DNA from: Caulobacteraceae bacterium
GTDB taxonomy: Bacteria; Pseudomonadota; Alphaproteobacteria; Caulobacterales; Caulobacteraceae
Reading direction: 5' to 3'
DNA: 50,008 nucleotides
Assembly: GCA_947441065.1 (NCBI GenBank)
Contig: CANESI010000019.1
Span: forward strand, 1-50,008
Every line of letters starts with the position of its first letter. The stretch's first letter is position 1. The position numbers and the translations under genes were made by a program. Of this stretch, positions 30,291 through 40,764 are shown one piece after another. Under the pieces are notes generated by a model. It ran no database searches and was not told the origin of the DNA. It saw only the letters and a list, made by a program, of their open reading frames with translations.

Positions 30291-31979
30291 ATGACCCTTG
30301 ATCGTCGCCAGGCACTGGCCCTAATGAGCGCTGCTGCTGCGGGTACCCCCGCAGCGGTGGCCGCCAAGTCGAACAGCACACCAGCCTTCGCCCATGGCGT
30401 CGCCAGCGGCGATCCCTTGGCTGACCGTTTGGTGATCTGGAGCCGGGTGTCGGGCGTCGGGACGACGAGTGTGCCGGTTCAATGGCAGGTCGCTACCGAT
30501 GCTGAATTTACGCAATTGGTCGCCAAGGGCCAAACTGTGGCGGCGACAGCGCGCGACCATACGATCAAGATCGATGTTAGCGGACTTAAGCCAAACACGG
30601 ACTATCTCTATCGCTTCATCTGCCAAGGCGTGACCTCGCCGGTAGGCCGTGGGCGGACCTTGCCGACCGGTTCGGTGAAGGATGTGGTGCTGGCCGTAGC
30701 GAGCTGTTCGCTCTATCCGGCGGGCTTTTTCAATGCCTATCAGGCCATTGCCAAGCTCGAGCGCGTCGATGCCGTGCTACATCTGGGCGACTATATCTAT
30801 GAATATGGCGCGGCACCCGACGACTATGGCATGTCAATCGGCGCCAAGATTGGGCGCGTGACTGAGCCCGCCAAAGAGATTGTCAGCCTTTCGGACTATC
30901 GGACCCGTCACGCGCAATACAAAAGCGATCCGGACCTCCAGGCTGCCCATGCTCGCGCGCCTTGGATCGTGGTCTGGGATGACCATGAGACCACCAACGA
31001 CGGATGGCTCAATGGGGCTGAAAACCACCAGCCGGTGACCGAAGGCGATTGGGCCGCGCGCAAGGCGGTTGCCTTGCGGGCCTATCATGAGTGGATGCCG
31101 ATCCGCGATCCCGCACCGGGACAGTCCCTCTCGGCCATCAACCGGTCCTTCTCGTTCGGTGATATCGCGACCTTGATCATGACCGAAACCCGCCTGTCGG
31201 CACGTGATGAGCAACTGACCTATGAGGCAGACCTGCTCGTTAAGGGTCCGGATGGAAAGCCTGTGCCCGACCTGGCCGGTTTTAACGCCAAGCTCAATAG
31301 TCCTTCACGCCAGCTGATGGGTCCTGTCCAAGAGGCTTGGCTGGGTCAGGAACTGGACCGCTCGGTCAAGGCTGGCCAGACATGGCAGGTGCTTGGCAAT
31401 CAGGTGGTCATGGCCCGGGTCAAGGGTCCGCAATTACCGAAGGTTATGGGCCCAGAGGCTTGGGCGGCGATGTTGGCCAAGATACCCGAAACCTATCGCG
31501 CGCGCTTTGCCGAGGCTGCCGAACTGACGGCGCTGGAAATTCCCGGAAATCTTGATAGCTGGGACGGCTATCCGGCTGCCCGCGAGCGGGTCTATGACCT
31601 GTTCAAGGCCGCCAAGGCCCATCCGATTGTCCTGTCGGGCGACAGCCACGCCTTTTGGGTCAATGATCTGTTTGATGCGTCTGGCAAGAACCGTGTCGCG
31701 GCCGAGTTTGGCACAACGGCGATTACAAGTCCCGGCTACGGCGATGTCATGCCCGACGCGCCTCTGAGCGAGGCCTATGTCACCCGCAATCCAGAGGTTC
31801 TGTTCACTGACCAAGCGGCCAAGGGCTTTGTGCTCCTGACCCTGACCAAGGACAGTGCGCGCGGTGACCTAATGGCGGTCTCGACGGTGGTGCGTAAAGA
31901 GTTTGAAACCAAGACCTTGGCGACGTGGGTTGTAGCACCCGAACAGGGCGGCGGCGTGGGTCCGCTCAAGCGAGTCTGA
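30291..31979 (+). CDS. phoD: PhoD-type alkaline phosphatase
   Basis: A 562-residue phosphodiesterase/phosphomonoesterase that hydrolyses organic phosphates outside the cytoplasm using Fe/Ca. The N-terminus has a twin-arginine-like signal (LDRRQALALMSAAAAG). The N-terminal Ig-like PhoD domain (about 30-130) contains FAHGVASGDPLADRLVIWSRV. The metallophosphatase core has HLGDYIYEY, WDDHETTNDGW and VLSGDSHAFWV. All the metal-binding blocks look intact. It is probably co-transcribed with the TonB receptor. No terminator is visible before rarD, which converges on it four bases away. Confidence 0.92.
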   Translation: MTLDRRQALALMSAAAAGTPAAVAAKSNSTPAFAHGVASGDPLADRLVIWSRVSGVGTTSVPVQWQVATDAEFTQLVAKGQTVAATARDHTIKIDVSGLKPNTDYLYRFICQGVTSPVGRGRTLPTGSVKDVVLAVASCSLYPAGFFNAYQAIAKLERVDAVLHLGDYIYEYGAAPDDYGMSIGAKIGRVTEPAKEIVSLSDYRTRHAQYKSDPDLQAAHARAPWIVVWDDHETTNDGWLNGAENHQPVTEGDWAARKAVALRAYHEWMPIRDPAPGQSLSAINRSFSFGDIATLIMTETRLSARDEQLTYEADLLVKGPDGKPVPDLAGFNAKLNSPSRQLMGPVQEAWLGQELDRSVKAGQTWQVLGNQVVMARVKGPQLPKVMGPEAWAAMLAKIPETYRARFAEAAELTALEIPGNLDSWDGYPAARERVYDLFKAAKAHPIVLSGDSHAFWVNDLFDASGKNRVAAEFGTTAITSPGYGDVMPDAPLSEAYVTRNPEVLFTDQAAKGFVLLTLTKDSARGDLMAVSTVVRKEFETKTLATWVVAPEQGGGVGPLKRV

Positions 31980-31983
31980 ACCC

Positions 31984-32904
31984 TTAGGTCGCGGCTTGAT
32001 CTTGAGGCCGCGACCTTTGCCAAGCGCCCCAGGCAAAGACCGCCACGCCCGTCCAGATAAAGACGAAGGAAAGGGCGCGCAGGGGCGTGAAGGCCTCACC
32101 ATTGGCCAGTCCGATACCGAACTGCACCGTTGGGCCAATGAACTGCAAGAAGGACATGGTCGATAGCGGAATGCGCCGCGCCGCCCAGCCAAAGGCCGCC
32201 AAGGGGGCCACGGTCGCTGGGCCGAGCAGCAAAAGCAGGCTGGTGGCACTAAGACCCTGACCCAGATGGCCTTGGCCCTGCATCTGAAGCCAAACCACAT
32301 AGGCAAGGCCCGGCACGGTCAGGATCAGACATTCGATAAAGAGGCCGCTTTGCGCATCGGCGGCGATCTGTTTGCGCAAGATCCCATAGAGGCAAAAGGA
32401 CAGGGCCAAGGCCAGCGACATGAAGGGCGGATGGCCCAGTGCCGCGGTCTGGAACAGGACGCCGATGACCGCAAGGCCTATGGCCACCATGCCCACCCTG
32501 CTGATCTTCTCGCGAAAGAGCAGCGCTCCGGCCAGCATGTTCATCAAGGGATTGATATAGTAGCCGAGACTGGCCTCCAGCGTGTGGCCGCTATTGACCG
32601 TGATCAGGAACAAAAGCCAGTTCAAGCCGATCAATAGGGCCGAGAGGGTCAACCAGCCCATCAGCTTGGGATCGCGCAGGATGGCCATGACCTGACCGCC
32701 TTGCCGCGCGAGCAGCACCAGACCGCCCGCCCAAAAGACTGACCATAGGGCGCGGTGACCGGTAATCTCCCAAGGGGAAATGCCGCTGCGGCCCATGGCC
32801 TGGAACATCAGGGGCATCAGCCCCCACATCAGATAGCAAGAGATGGCCGCAGCGACCGCAGCGCGCTGTTCTTTCGCTGCGGCTTCTATGGCCTCTGGGC
32901 TCAC
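31984..32904 (-). CDS. rarD: RarD/EamA family transporter
   Basis: A 306-residue membrane protein with about ten hydrophobic segments in two EamA repeats. RarD proteins are related to chloramphenicol-sensitive transporters, and their physiological substrate is unclear. The AAISCYLMWGLMPLMFQAM and SPWEITGHRALWS segments are typical of RarD. The GTG start (32902-32904) overlaps the asd stop codon by four bases (GTGA), so its translation is coupled to asd. It converges with phoD. Confidence 0.9.
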   Translation of the reverse strand: MSPEAIEAAAKEQRAAVAAAISCYLMWGLMPLMFQAMGRSGISPWEITGHRALWSVFWAGGLVLLARQGGQVMAILRDPKLMGWLTLSALLIGLNWLLFLITVNSGHTLEASLGYYINPLMNMLAGALLFREKISRVGMVAIGLAVIGVLFQTAALGHPPFMSLALALSFCLYGILRKQIAADAQSGLFIECLILTVPGLAYVVWLQMQGQGHLGQGLSATSLLLLLGPATVAPLAAFGWAARRIPLSTMSFLQFIGPTVQFGIGLANGEAFTPLRALSFVFIWTGVAVFAWGAWQRSRPQDQAAT

Positions 32905-33929
32905 GAGCCTGAACGCTCCAGCAGGCCTCTACGATCGAGAAGCTGAGCGATCTGCACGGCATTGAGCGCCGCGCCCTTGCGCAGGTTATCGGACACGCAC
33001 CACAGGTTCAGACCGTTCTTAATGGTCGGGTCCTTGCGGATGCGGCTCACATAGACCGCATGCTCACCGACCGATTCGACGGGGGTGATATAGCCGCCCG
33101 CTTCGCGGCGATCCAAGACTACGACGCCGGGGGCTTCGCGCAGGATCTCGCGGGCCTCGTCCTCATCCATGGCGGTTTCAAACTCGATATTGACCGATTC
33201 TGAATGGCCGACAAAGACGGGAACCCGCACACAGGTGGCGGTGAGCTTGATCATCGGGTCGAGAATCTTCTGGGTCTCGACCGTCATCTTCCACTCTTCC
33301 TTGGTCGTACCGTCGTCCAAGAAGTCGTCACAGTGCGGAATGACGTTGAAGGCGATCTGCTTGGAGAACTTCTTCGGCGGTGGTGCACCGAGGACGAAGA
33401 CGCCCTTGGTCTGGTTCCAAAGCTCGTCCATCCCTTCCTTGCCCGCGCCAGAGACGGACTGGTAGGTGGAGACCACAACCCGCTTGATCCGAACCTCATC
33501 GTGTAAGGGCTTGAGGGCCACGACCAGTTGTATGGTCGAGCAGTTCGGATTGGCGATAATGTTTTTCTTGCGGAAGCCCTCAACAGCGTCGGGGTTCACT
33601 TCCGGCACGATCAGGGGAACGTCTGGGTGCATGCGCCAAGCCGACGAATTGTCGATGACCACAGGGCCAGCGGCACCGATCTTTTCAGACCATTCCTTAG
33701 ACACAGAGCCGCCAGCGGACATCAGCACAATGTCCACGGTCGAGAAATCGAAGCTGTCCAGCGCCACGCATTTCAAAGTTCGCTCGGCGTAGGAGACCTC
33801 CATGCCAACGGATTTTCGTGATGCCACGGCATGGATCTCATCAATGGGGAACTCCAGTTCCTCAAGGATGTTCATCATTTCACGGCCCACATTGCCGGTG
33901 GCGCCGACGACGGCCACACGGTACCCCAT
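32901..33929 (-). CDS. asd: Aspartate-semialdehyde dehydrogenase
   Basis: This enzyme makes aspartate semialdehyde for lysine, diaminopimelate, threonine and methionine synthesis. It has 342 residues. The NADP-binding VVGATGNVGREM motif is at the N-terminus. The catalytic cysteine is C130 in NPNCSTIQ. The active-site histidine lies in the C-terminal GEHAVYVSRIRKD region. The ATG at 33929 has GGAG upstream. It is the first gene of an asd-rarD pair. A CTCTT-AAAGAG palindrome lies just upstream. Confidence 0.97.
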   Translation of the reverse strand: MGYRVAVVGATGNVGREMMNILEELEFPIDEIHAVASRKSVGMEVSYAERTLKCVALDSFDFSTVDIVLMSAGGSVSKEWSEKIGAAGPVVIDNSSAWRMHPDVPLIVPEVNPDAVEGFRKKNIIANPNCSTIQLVVALKPLHDEVRIKRVVVSTYQSVSGAGKEGMDELWNQTKGVFVLGAPPPKKFSKQIAFNVIPHCDDFLDDGTTKEEWKMTVETQKILDPMIKLTATCVRVPVFVGHSESVNIEFETAMDEDEAREILREAPGVVVLDRREAGGYITPVESVGEHAVYVSRIRKDPTIKNGLNLWCVSDNLRKGAALNAVQIAQLLDRRGLLERSGS

Positions 33930-34358
33930 CGCATTACTCCTCTGTCTCTTTAAGAGAGGCCGGAGCGATACGCTTCAATTGCCTTGGGTGCAAGACAGTT
34001 GTGCCTGATTCGGACCTGCGAGCCCTCAGCCTGGCATAGGTGCCGCGCCCAACTGTCCGTGCGCCGCATTTTTCACGATGACAGCGTAATCATTGCCAGA
34101 CTCGCCCTTGGGGGGTTTGCCCCGGCGGTCTTGATCTTCTAAACGGATTTTTAACGTGAGCTTTTTGGCTTGGTATCTGTCCGCCTCTTGGGGTGGAAAC
34201 CAGCAGCTCACATTGTTCGATGATGGCGTAGATCGTCGAAATGATTGGGACCGGTAACGGATCGGGCGGCCCACTTAGCCGTTTGATTTTGTTATATTTG
34301 TTATCGATTACCGCCAGTTTAGCAGGGCGTAGTCGGATCGAATTTTGGAGACGACCCT
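33930..34358. other. Divergent intergenic region between asd and pckG
   Basis: About 430 bases without a gene I can support. It holds a GGGG-TTTG-CCCC hairpin (34112-34123), a long imperfect hairpin with perfect ends GTGAGCT/AGCTCAC (34156-34211), and an inverted repeat CGGTAA/TTACCG (34252-34257 and 34308-34313) around an AT-rich stretch. The AT-rich stretch probably holds the pckG promoter. I found no convincing -35/-10 pair and no RNA gene. Confidence 0.5.
34156..34211 (+). repeat. Long hairpin upstream of pckG
   Basis: GTGAGCT (34156-34162) pairs perfectly with AGCTCAC (34205-34211). A second helix inside it, GCTTGGT with ACCAGC, pairs with one bulged base. The whole structure spans 56 bases and ends about 147 bases before the pckG start codon. 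It may be a leader structure, an operator or the end of an unrecognised small RNA. Confidence 0.45.
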
Positions 34359-36227
34359 GTGACGAATACCTCTTCTGTTCCCGGACTTGATCCTGCGCCA
34401 ACCAAACATGCCAAACTGGTCGCTTGGGTCCGTGAGATCGCTGCCCTGACGACCCCGGATCGGGTCCATTGGTGCGATGGCTCCGATGCCGAGTGGGAAC
34501 AGTTGACCGCAGGGTTGGTCGCTTCGGGCACCATGGTGCGTCTTGATCCAGCTAAGAGGCCCAACTCCTTCGCTGCCAATTCTGATCCGCGCGATGTGGC
34601 CCGGGTGGAAAGCCGCACCTTCATCTGTTCGGAAAATGAGATCGACGCCGGTCCGACCAACAATTGGATGGCACCAGACCAGATGCGCGCCAAGCTTCAG
34701 GGCCTGTTTGCAGGCTGCATGAAGGGTCGCACCCTCTATGTCGTGCCCTTCAGCATGGGTCCAATCGGCTCGCGCATCAGTGCGCTGGGCGTTGAGATCA
34801 CCGACAGCGCCTATGTCGCCGTTTCCATGCGCGTCATGACCCGGATGGGCACAGCGGCGCTCGAGGCCATCGGTGAAGACGGGTTCTTTGTACCTGCGGT
34901 CCACAGCCTCGGAGCCCCCTTGACTGAGGGTCAGGCCGATGTGGCGTGGCCCTGCAATGACGATAAGTACATTGTTCACTATCCCGAGACCCGCGAGATC
35001 TGGTCCTATGGGTCCGGCTATGGCGGCAATGCCCTGCTGGGTAAGAAGTGCTACGCCCTGCGTATCGCCTCGGTCATGGCCCGCGATGAAGGCTGGCTGG
35101 CCGAGCACATGCTGATCCTCAAGCTGACCTCACCGCAAGGTGCGGTCCATTATGTGACGGCAGCCTTCCCCAGCGCCTGCGGCAAGACCAATCTGGCCAT
35201 GTTGCAACCGACCATCCCCGGTTGGAAGGCTGAGACCATCGGCGATGATATTAGCTGGATGCGCTTTGGCGACGACGGACGGCTCTATGCCATCAATCCA
35301 GAGGCGGGCTTCTTTGGCGTGGCTCCGGGGACCGGCAAGCACACCAATCGCAATGCTATCGAGACCCTTCACGCCAACACCATCTTCACCAATGTCGCGA
35401 CAACGGCTGATGGTGATGTCTGGTGGGAAGGCCTGACCGATACCCCGCCTGAGGGCCTAACCGACTGGAAGGGCCGCGCTTGGACCCCTGCCTTGGGCGA
35501 GCCTGCGGCTCATCCCAATGCCCGTTTCGCCGCCCCGGCTGGCCAATGCCCCACCGTCGCATCGGAATGGGAAGACCCCAAGGGCGTGCCAATCTCGGCC
35601 ATTCTGTTTGGCGGACGCCGGGCCTCGGCTGTGCCCTTGGTGACTGAAGCCTTCAATTGGCAGCATGGAGTGTTTTTGGCCTCGAACGTCGCCTCTGAAG
35701 GCACGGCTGCTGCCGAAAACAAGGTCGGTGAATTGCGCCGCGATCCCTTCGCCATGCTGCCCTTCTGCGGCTACAATATGGGCGACTATTTCAATCACTG
35801 GTTGTCCATTGGCCAAAAGGCCGACGCCGCCAAGCTGCCGCGCATCTATTTCGTCAACTGGTTCCGCAAGGATGAGGGCGGCAAGTTCGTCTGGCCCGGC
35901 TATGGCGAAAATAGCCGTGTCCTGAAGTGGATCGTCGAACGTCTCGAAGGCACGGCGCAGGCTGAGGCTACGCCGATTGGTAATCTGCCGGCCAAGGGGG
36001 CGATCGATACGTCTGGCCTGAACCTGTCTGAGGCTCAGATGGACCTGCTCCTATCGGTTGACCGTGATGTGTGGCGCGAAGAGGCGTCCCTCATCCCGGC
36101 TGCCTATGACCGATTTGCCGACCGCCTGCCCAAGGCCCTATGGCAGGAACTTGACGCCCTGATGGAGCGGCTTGAGGCCGACGATGCGCCGACACCAGCG
36201 CGTCATCTTCAGGGTGAACTGAACTAG
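34359..36227 (+). CDS. pckG: Phosphoenolpyruvate carboxykinase (GTP)
   Basis: This enzyme converts oxaloacetate and GTP to PEP and CO2 in gluconeogenesis. It has 622 residues, typical of the GTP-dependent family. The start is a GTG at 34359 with GGAG at 34347-34350. The nucleotide-binding [12 protein letters not shown] (270-281) contains the reactive Cys274 that marks the GTP-type enzyme; GPTNNWM, the [12 protein letters not shown] region and [11 protein letters not shown] are intact. Many alphaproteobacteria use the unrelated ATP-dependent PckA, so the GTP type is notable. It is followed by the chemotaxis operon after 213 bases. Confidence 0.96.
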   Translation: MTNTSSVPGLDPAPTKHAKLVAWVREIAALTTPDRVHWCDGSDAEWEQLTAGLVASGTMVRLDPAKRPNSFAANSDPRDVARVESRTFICSENEIDAGPTNNWMAPDQMRAKLQGLFAGCMKGRTLYVVPFSMGPIGSRISALGVEITDSAYVAVSMRVMTRMGTAALEAIGEDGFFVPAVHSLGAPLTEGQADVAWPCNDDKYIVHYPETREIWSYGSGYGGNALLGKKCYALRIASVMARDEGWLAEHMLILKLTSPQGAVHYVTAAFPSACGKTNLAMLQPTIPGWKAETIGDDISWMRFGDDGRLYAINPEAGFFGVAPGTGKHTNRNAIETLHANTIFTNVATTADGDVWWEGLTDTPPEGLTDWKGRAWTPALGEPAAHPNARFAAPAGQCPTVASEWEDPKGVPISAILFGGRRASAVPLVTEAFNWQHGVFLASNVASEGTAAAENKVGELRRDPFAMLPFCGYNMGDYFNHWLSIGQKADAAKLPRIYFVNWFRKDEGGKFVWPGYGENSRVLKWIVERLEGTAQAEATPIGNLPAKGAIDTSGLNLSEAQMDLLLSVDRDVWREEASLIPAAYDRFADRLPKALWQELDALMERLEADDAPTPARHLQGELN

Positions 36228-36245
36228 CCAGCCGTCACGACCTGT

Positions 36246-36270
36246 GGGGCGGCGCTGCATCGCCGTCCCC
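36246..36270 (+). terminator. Possible terminator after pckG
   Basis: GGGGCGGCG (36246-36254) pairs with CGCCGTCCCC (36261-36270) around a CTGCAT loop, with one bulged T. It starts 19 bases after the pckG stop. A GC-rich tail rather than a T-run follows, so intrinsic termination is uncertain. Confidence 0.35.
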
Positions 36271-36440
36271 GCCCTTCTCGGTCCGGCAAAGGCTGCACCC
36301 GTCTTTTAGAACTTCATGATTAAATGAGTTGTTTACTGGCCTCTGTCATTTAGGTGGTTATAGCTATCGTTTTGTGGGTCCCACGCCCGCATTCGAATGC
36401 CCCACACTCGGTTTGGCGACTCCAAGCCCAGAGGACTGAA

Positions 36441-36731
36441 ATGACCGAACCTGCTTCCGCTTCGAGGCTGCAACTGACCGAAAATCTCGACCTCAAGGCT
36501 GCAGGCCCCCTGCGCTCTGAGCTCCTGACCCTTCGGCATACGCCTTTGGACCTCGATGCTTCGAATGTGCAGCGTCTCGGCGGGCTCTGTTTACAGGTCT
36601 TGATGTCCGCCCAAGCCACTTGGGCAGCAGATGCCATGCCCTTTGCCATTTCCTCACCCTCCCCAGCATTTCAAGAGGCCTTGAGCCTGTTTGGTGCCGA
36701 GGATCTTCAGCCGTTCGTTCAGCAGGGCTAG
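36441..36731 (+). CDS. Small STAS-domain protein at the head of the chemotaxis operon
   Basis: A 96-residue protein starting at the ATG at 36441, with AGAGGA upstream; the frame extends further but lacks a ribosome site. The LDLDASNVQRLGGLCLQVLMSA stretch is a STAS (anti-sigma antagonist-like) core, with Ser/Asn-Val around the position that is phosphorylated in SpoIIAA-type proteins. In Caulobacter the same position, just before cheY I, is held by a small gene named cheX, though it is unrelated to the CheX phosphatase of other bacteria as far as I can tell. The role in chemotaxis is unknown. The upstream gap probably contains the operon promoter, but no clear elements are visible. Confidence 0.78.
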   Translation: MTEPASASRLQLTENLDLKAAGPLRSELLTLRHTPLDLDASNVQRLGGLCLQVLMSAQATWAADAMPFAISSPSPAFQEALSLFGAEDLQPFVQQG

Positions 36732-36735
36732 TCCA

Positions 36736-37104
36736 TTGAGCAAGATCGTTTTGACCGTTGATGACTCCCGCACCATGCGCGACATGCTGATGCTGGCTCT
36801 GGGCGATGCTGGTTTCACCGTGGTGCAGGCTGTGGACGGGGTCCATGGTCTCGAGGTGCTGGAATCCATGGCCATGCCCGATGTGATCATCACCGATATC
36901 AATATGCCGCGTATGGATGGATTTGGCTTCATCGAAGGGGTGCGCAAGAGCGAACGCCATCGCGCAACCCCGATCTTGGTCCTGACCACCGAAAGCGACT
37001 CGGTAAAGAAAGAGCGCGCGCGCTCAGCCGGTGCCACTGGCTGGATCGTTAAGCCCTTTAACCCAGACAAGCTGATCGACGCCGTTCGCCGCGTCGCGGC
37101 CTGA
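36736..37104 (+). CDS. cheY: Chemotaxis response regulator CheY (first copy)
   Basis: A single receiver domain of 122 residues. The start is a TTG at 36736, four bases after the STAS gene, with AGGG upstream; the frame reads back into the STAS gene without a start. The full active site is present: D9/D10 in TVDDSR, phospho-acceptor D54 in ITDINMPRMDG, T84 in VLTTES and K106 in VKPFNP. As a canonical CheY directly before cheA it is the likely flagellar-motor or phosphate-sink regulator. Which of the three CheY copies acts on the motor cannot be told from the sequence. Confidence 0.94.
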   Translation: MSKIVLTVDDSRTMRDMLMLALGDAGFTVVQAVDGVHGLEVLESMAMPDVIITDINMPRMDGFGFIEGVRKSERHRATPILVLTTESDSVKKERARSAGATGWIVKPFNPDKLIDAVRRVAA

Positions 37105-37131
37105 CGCGCCCTGTAACCGGAGCAAACGCCC

Positions 37132-39399
37132 GTGGATCCGTTAGAAGCGATCAAGGTCACATTCTTCCAGGAATGCGAAGAACAGCTGTCCGAGCTCGAA
37201 TCGGGCCTCTTGGCCATGGAGCAGGGCGAGACCGACTCTGAGACGGTCAATGCCGTGTTCCGCGCCGTTCACTCGATCAAGGGCGGCGCTGGGGCCTTTA
37301 GTCTCGAGCCTCTGGTTCGCTTTGCTCATGTGTTTGAAACCACGCTGGACGATGTGAGGGCCGGTAAACTCGCACCGGATAATAATGTCGTTAAGGTCAT
37401 GCTGCGCGCCGCTGATGTGCTGGCCGACCATGTCCGCGCGGCCCGTGACGGCGGTGTGGTTGAAGAGGCGCGTTCGCAGGAACTGGCTGCGGCGCTCGAA
37501 GCCTTAAACGGTGCCGCAGCGCCGGCTTCAATCGTCAGCGAAGATTTTGACGATATGCCCGGCTTGGACTTTACCCCGCTGACCGTGTCGGATGATGACG
37601 GGTTTGGAGATGATTTCGGCTTTACGCCCTTGGCGGCGGGGATCATCGATCTTGAGCCCGAGGGCCCGGCCCTGCGCCGCTGGACGGTGCAACTGCGGCC
37701 CAAGAACGCGCTCTATGCCAAGGCCAATGAAACCGGCCTGCTGCTGCGGGAATTGAAGCGTCTTGGGGATATTGAGGTCTCGATCGACGGCTCCGAGCTT
37801 CCCGGCTTGGCCGAGTTGGAACCGGAGCACGCCTATCTGAGCTGGACGATTGTCCTGACCACGGATCGCAGCCAATCGGACATTCAAGAGGTCTTTGAGT
37901 TTGTCGATGGCGACTGCGACCTGACCATTACGGCAGATCAATTGACCAGTAGCCTCCCAATGATGGGTGAGGCGAGCATTGATGAGCCCTTTGATGTCAT
38001 GGCCCTGATTCAACAGGCCCGGGCCGATGTTCAGGCCGCGCCGGCAGCGGCTATCATGGCTGAGATCTTGGCCGCGCCAGCCCCGGCGCCGGTCTTTGCC
38101 GCCTCGGCACCGTCCGTTCCAGCGCCCGCAGCGGCGACGGCGACTGCTGCGGCAGGGGTGGCTCCGGACGCGGCCCATGGCGCAGCGGCCCAGCAGGCGA
38201 CCATTCGTGTGGATCTGGACCGGGTAGACCGACTGATCGATCTGGTCGGCGAGCTGGTCATCAATCAGGCCATGTTGGCCCAGCGCGTGACAGAGAGCGG
38301 CGTTCCGCGCTCTTCGAACATTGCCATGGGTCTTGATGATCTCGAACATCTGACCCGCGAGATCCAAGACAGTGTGATGGCCATCCGCGCCCAGCCGGTC
38401 AAATCGGTGTTCCAGCGCATGCCGCGTCTGGTCCGTGAAGTTGCGGCCATGACTGGCAAGCAGGTTCGCCTAGTGACGGAAGGCGAGGGCACCGAGGTTG
38501 ATAAGACCGTCATTGAGCGCCTGACCGACCCCATCACCCATATGATCCGCAATGCCATCGACCACGGGCTTGAGCGGCCTGAGGTTCGGGTAGCTGCGGG
38601 AAAGGGCCCTGAAGGCACAGTGCGTCTGTCGGCGGCCCATCGCAGCGGCCGGATCGTCATTGAAGTCTCCGATGACGGTAAGGGTATTGACCGGCCCCGC
38701 GTGCGCCAAATTGCCATTGATAAGGGCCTGATCGAGGTCGACTCCAACCTCAGTGATGAGGATGTCGACAACCTGATCTTCATGCCCGGCTTCTCGACCG
38801 CCTCTTCGGTGTCGGACATTTCAGGGCGCGGCGTCGGCATGGATGTGGTCAAGCGCTCCATTCAGGGGCTCGGCGGCCGGATCGCTATCACCTCGCGGCC
38901 CGGTCAAGGCTCGACCTTTACCTTGAGCCTACCCCTGACCCTTGCGGTCTTGGATGGCATGGTCGTGTCGGTTTGCGATCACACATTGGTTGCGCCCCTG
39001 ACCGCGATTATCGAAAGCCTGCAGCCTAAGGCTCAGGATGTGCGGGCCATAGGTCCGGACGCCTATGTCATTGCCATTCGCGACACCTATACCCCTCTGA
39101 TCGATGTCGGGGCGATGCTGGGCTATCGGACCACGCCGCTTGATCCGACCAAGGGTGTGGCCCTTTTGGTCGAAGGAGAGGGCGGCGCGCGGGCGGCCTT
39201 GATGGTCGACGCCATTCAGGGCCAGCGGCAGGTGGTGATCAAGTCACTCGAAGCCAATTACCGACAGGTCGAGGGCATTGCCGCCGCCACCATCCTTGGC
39301 GATGGACGCGTGGCCTTGATCTTGGATGTCGACAATGTGGTAGCCGCCCGGCGACGGGAAAAGGCCCGCAGTGACGCGAAGCTGGCAGCGGCAGGTTAG
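37132..39399 (+). CDS. cheA: Chemotaxis histidine kinase CheA
   Basis: This histidine kinase phosphorylates the CheY and CheB proteins in response to chemoreceptor signals. It has 755 residues. The GTG start at 37132 has CCGGAG upstream. The order is: HPt domain with the phosphorylated H47 in [11 protein letters not shown], a Val/Asp-rich P2-like region (about 180-290), an Ala/Pro linker (about 300-355), the dimerisation domain, the ATPase domain ([34 protein letters not shown]) and a CheW-like C-terminal domain. All catalytic boxes look intact. The cheA stop is directly followed by cheW. Confidence 0.97.
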   Translation: MDPLEAIKVTFFQECEEQLSELESGLLAMEQGETDSETVNAVFRAVHSIKGGAGAFSLEPLVRFAHVFETTLDDVRAGKLAPDNNVVKVMLRAADVLADHVRAARDGGVVEEARSQELAAALEALNGAAAPASIVSEDFDDMPGLDFTPLTVSDDDGFGDDFGFTPLAAGIIDLEPEGPALRRWTVQLRPKNALYAKANETGLLLRELKRLGDIEVSIDGSELPGLAELEPEHAYLSWTIVLTTDRSQSDIQEVFEFVDGDCDLTITADQLTSSLPMMGEASIDEPFDVMALIQQARADVQAAPAAAIMAEILAAPAPAPVFAASAPSVPAPAAATATAAAGVAPDAAHGAAAQQATIRVDLDRVDRLIDLVGELVINQAMLAQRVTESGVPRSSNIAMGLDDLEHLTREIQDSVMAIRAQPVKSVFQRMPRLVREVAAMTGKQVRLVTEGEGTEVDKTVIERLTDPITHMIRNAIDHGLERPEVRVAAGKGPEGTVRLSAAHRSGRIVIEVSDDGKGIDRPRVRQIAIDKGLIEVDSNLSDEDVDNLIFMPGFSTASSVSDISGRGVGMDVVKRSIQGLGGRIAITSRPGQGSTFTLSLPLTLAVLDGMVVSVCDHTLVAPLTAIIESLQPKAQDVRAIGPDAYVIAIRDTYTPLIDVGAMLGYRTTPLDPTKGVALLVEGEGGARAALMVDAIQGQRQVVIKSLEANYRQVEGIAAATILGDGRVALILDVDNVVAARRREKARSDAKLAAAG

Positions 39400-39403
39400 G
39401 ACC

Positions 39404-39871
39404 ATGACCCCAATGACCACCTCCTCCAACAGTGCTGTTCGTGAGTTGATCTCGTTCCAGATCGGCGCGCAGGAATTTTGCGTCGACATCATGTCGGTGC
39501 GCGAGATCCGCGGCTGGACCCCGGCCACGCCCTTGCCCAGAACGCCCGTCTTTGTGCGCGGTGTGATCAATCTTCGCGGCGCGGTCCTGCCCATTGTTGA
39601 TCTGGGCTCGCGTCTGGGTCTGCAGATGACCGAACCGACTGAGCGGCACGTGATTATCGTGACCCGGATTGAAGAGCAGCTTGTTGGTCTCCTAGTCGAT
39701 GCGGTCTGCGACATCATCACGGTGCGCGACGACCAGATCCAGTCGACGCCAGATGTGGCCTCCGACCTCGTCCAACAGTTCGTCAAGGGCATCCTGTCGA
39801 TGGAAGGCCGGATGATCAGCCTGATCTATCTGGAGCGCGTCCTGCCCGACCGTGAAGCTGAAGCCGCATGA
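39404..39871 (+). CDS. cheW: Chemotaxis adaptor CheW
   Basis: This SH3-like adaptor links chemoreceptors to CheA. The protein has about 155 residues from the ATG at 39404; an ATG at 39413 is equally possible, and the frame reads back into cheA. The [24 protein letters not shown] start, the [14 protein letters not shown] core and the [12 protein letters not shown] end are typical. Its stop overlaps the cheR start by four bases (ATGA), so translation is coupled. Confidence 0.95.
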   Translation: MTPMTTSSNSAVRELISFQIGAQEFCVDIMSVREIRGWTPATPLPRTPVFVRGVINLRGAVLPIVDLGSRLGLQMTEPTERHVIIVTRIEEQLVGLLVDAVCDIITVRDDQIQSTPDVASDLVQQFVKGILSMEGRMISLIYLERVLPDREAEAA

Positions 39872-40764
39872 GTGATCAGGCAGACATTAAGCGGCCCGTC
39901 AGCGCTAGCAAAAACCTCGTAGAGGGGGAATATCCCTTTACCCAAGAGGATTTTCGCAACATCGCCGCCATGCTGCATGCCGATGCTGGGATTGCCCTGC
40001 CGGACTCCAAGGCGACCTTGGCCTATTCACGGCTTGCAAAACGTCTGCGCGCCTTGGGCCTGAAGACATTCAAAGACTATTGCGCGCTTGTCGCTAGCCA
40101 AGCCGGCGTGGAAGAGCGCCAAAAGATGCTGGCCTCGCTGACCACCAACGTCACAAGGTTCTTTCGTGAACCGCACCATTTCGAGCATCTGAAGACCAAG
40201 GTCTTGCCCGACCTGTTGGCGCAGGCCAAGCGCGGCGGACGGGTACGGATCTGGTCGGCGGGCTGTTCAGCCGGCCAAGAGCCCTATTCCATCGCCTTGA
40301 CCATCCTGTCGCTGCTGCCGGATGCCGGGCGCTATGACATCAAGATCTTGGCCTCGGACATCGATCCCAATGTGGTGGCAGAGGGCAAGGCGGGCTTCTA
40401 TGACGAGGAATCCTGCTCCGCTATTCCACGCGACCTGATGAAGCGCTGGTTCGTGCCCAATCCCGCTGACGCCTTCAAGCGTTGGGGCGTGGGCGACGCG
40501 GCGCGCGATCTGGTGACCTTCCGAGAGTTGAACCTGATGGGCCAGTGGCCAATGAAGGGTCCGTTCGACGTCATCTTCTGCCGCAATGTGGTGATCTATT
40601 TCGAAGAAGAGACCCAAGCTCGGATCTGGAGCCGCTATGCGCCGCTCTTGAGCCCTGGTGGGCGGCTCTATATCGGCCATTCTGAGCGGGTGTCTGGTCC
40701 TGCAACGACACTGTTTGAGACCGACGGTCTGACCACCTACCGGCTTGTGGGGGGTAAGGCTTGA
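39868..40764 (+). CDS. cheR: Chemoreceptor methyltransferase CheR
   Basis: This enzyme methylates glutamates of chemoreceptors using S-adenosylmethionine, opposing CheB. It has 298 residues. An N-terminal helical domain (about 30-95) with [14 protein letters not shown] leads into the SAM-binding [13 protein letters not shown] motif; [12 protein letters not shown] and [12 protein letters not shown] follow. The start overlaps the cheW stop (ATGA) and the stop overlaps the cheB TTG start (TTGA). Confidence 0.96.
   Translation: MSDQADIKRPVSASKNLVEGEYPFTQEDFRNIAAMLHADAGIALPDSKATLAYSRLAKRLRALGLKTFKDYCALVASQAGVEERQKMLASLTTNVTRFFREPHHFEHLKTKVLPDLLAQAKRGGRVRIWSAGCSAGQEPYSIALTILSLLPDAGRYDIKILASDIDPNVVAEGKAGFYDEESCSAIPRDLMKRWFVPNPADAFKRWGVGDAARDLVTFRELNLMGQWPMKGPFDVIFCRNVVIYFEEETQARIWSRYAPLLSPGGRLYIGHSERVSGPATTLFETDGLTTYRLVGGKA

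Noticed and set aside
34112-34123. GGGG-TTTG-CCCC hairpin as a terminator
   Set aside because: It lies upstream of both divergent genes, so nothing that needs ending is transcribed into it, and no T-run follows.
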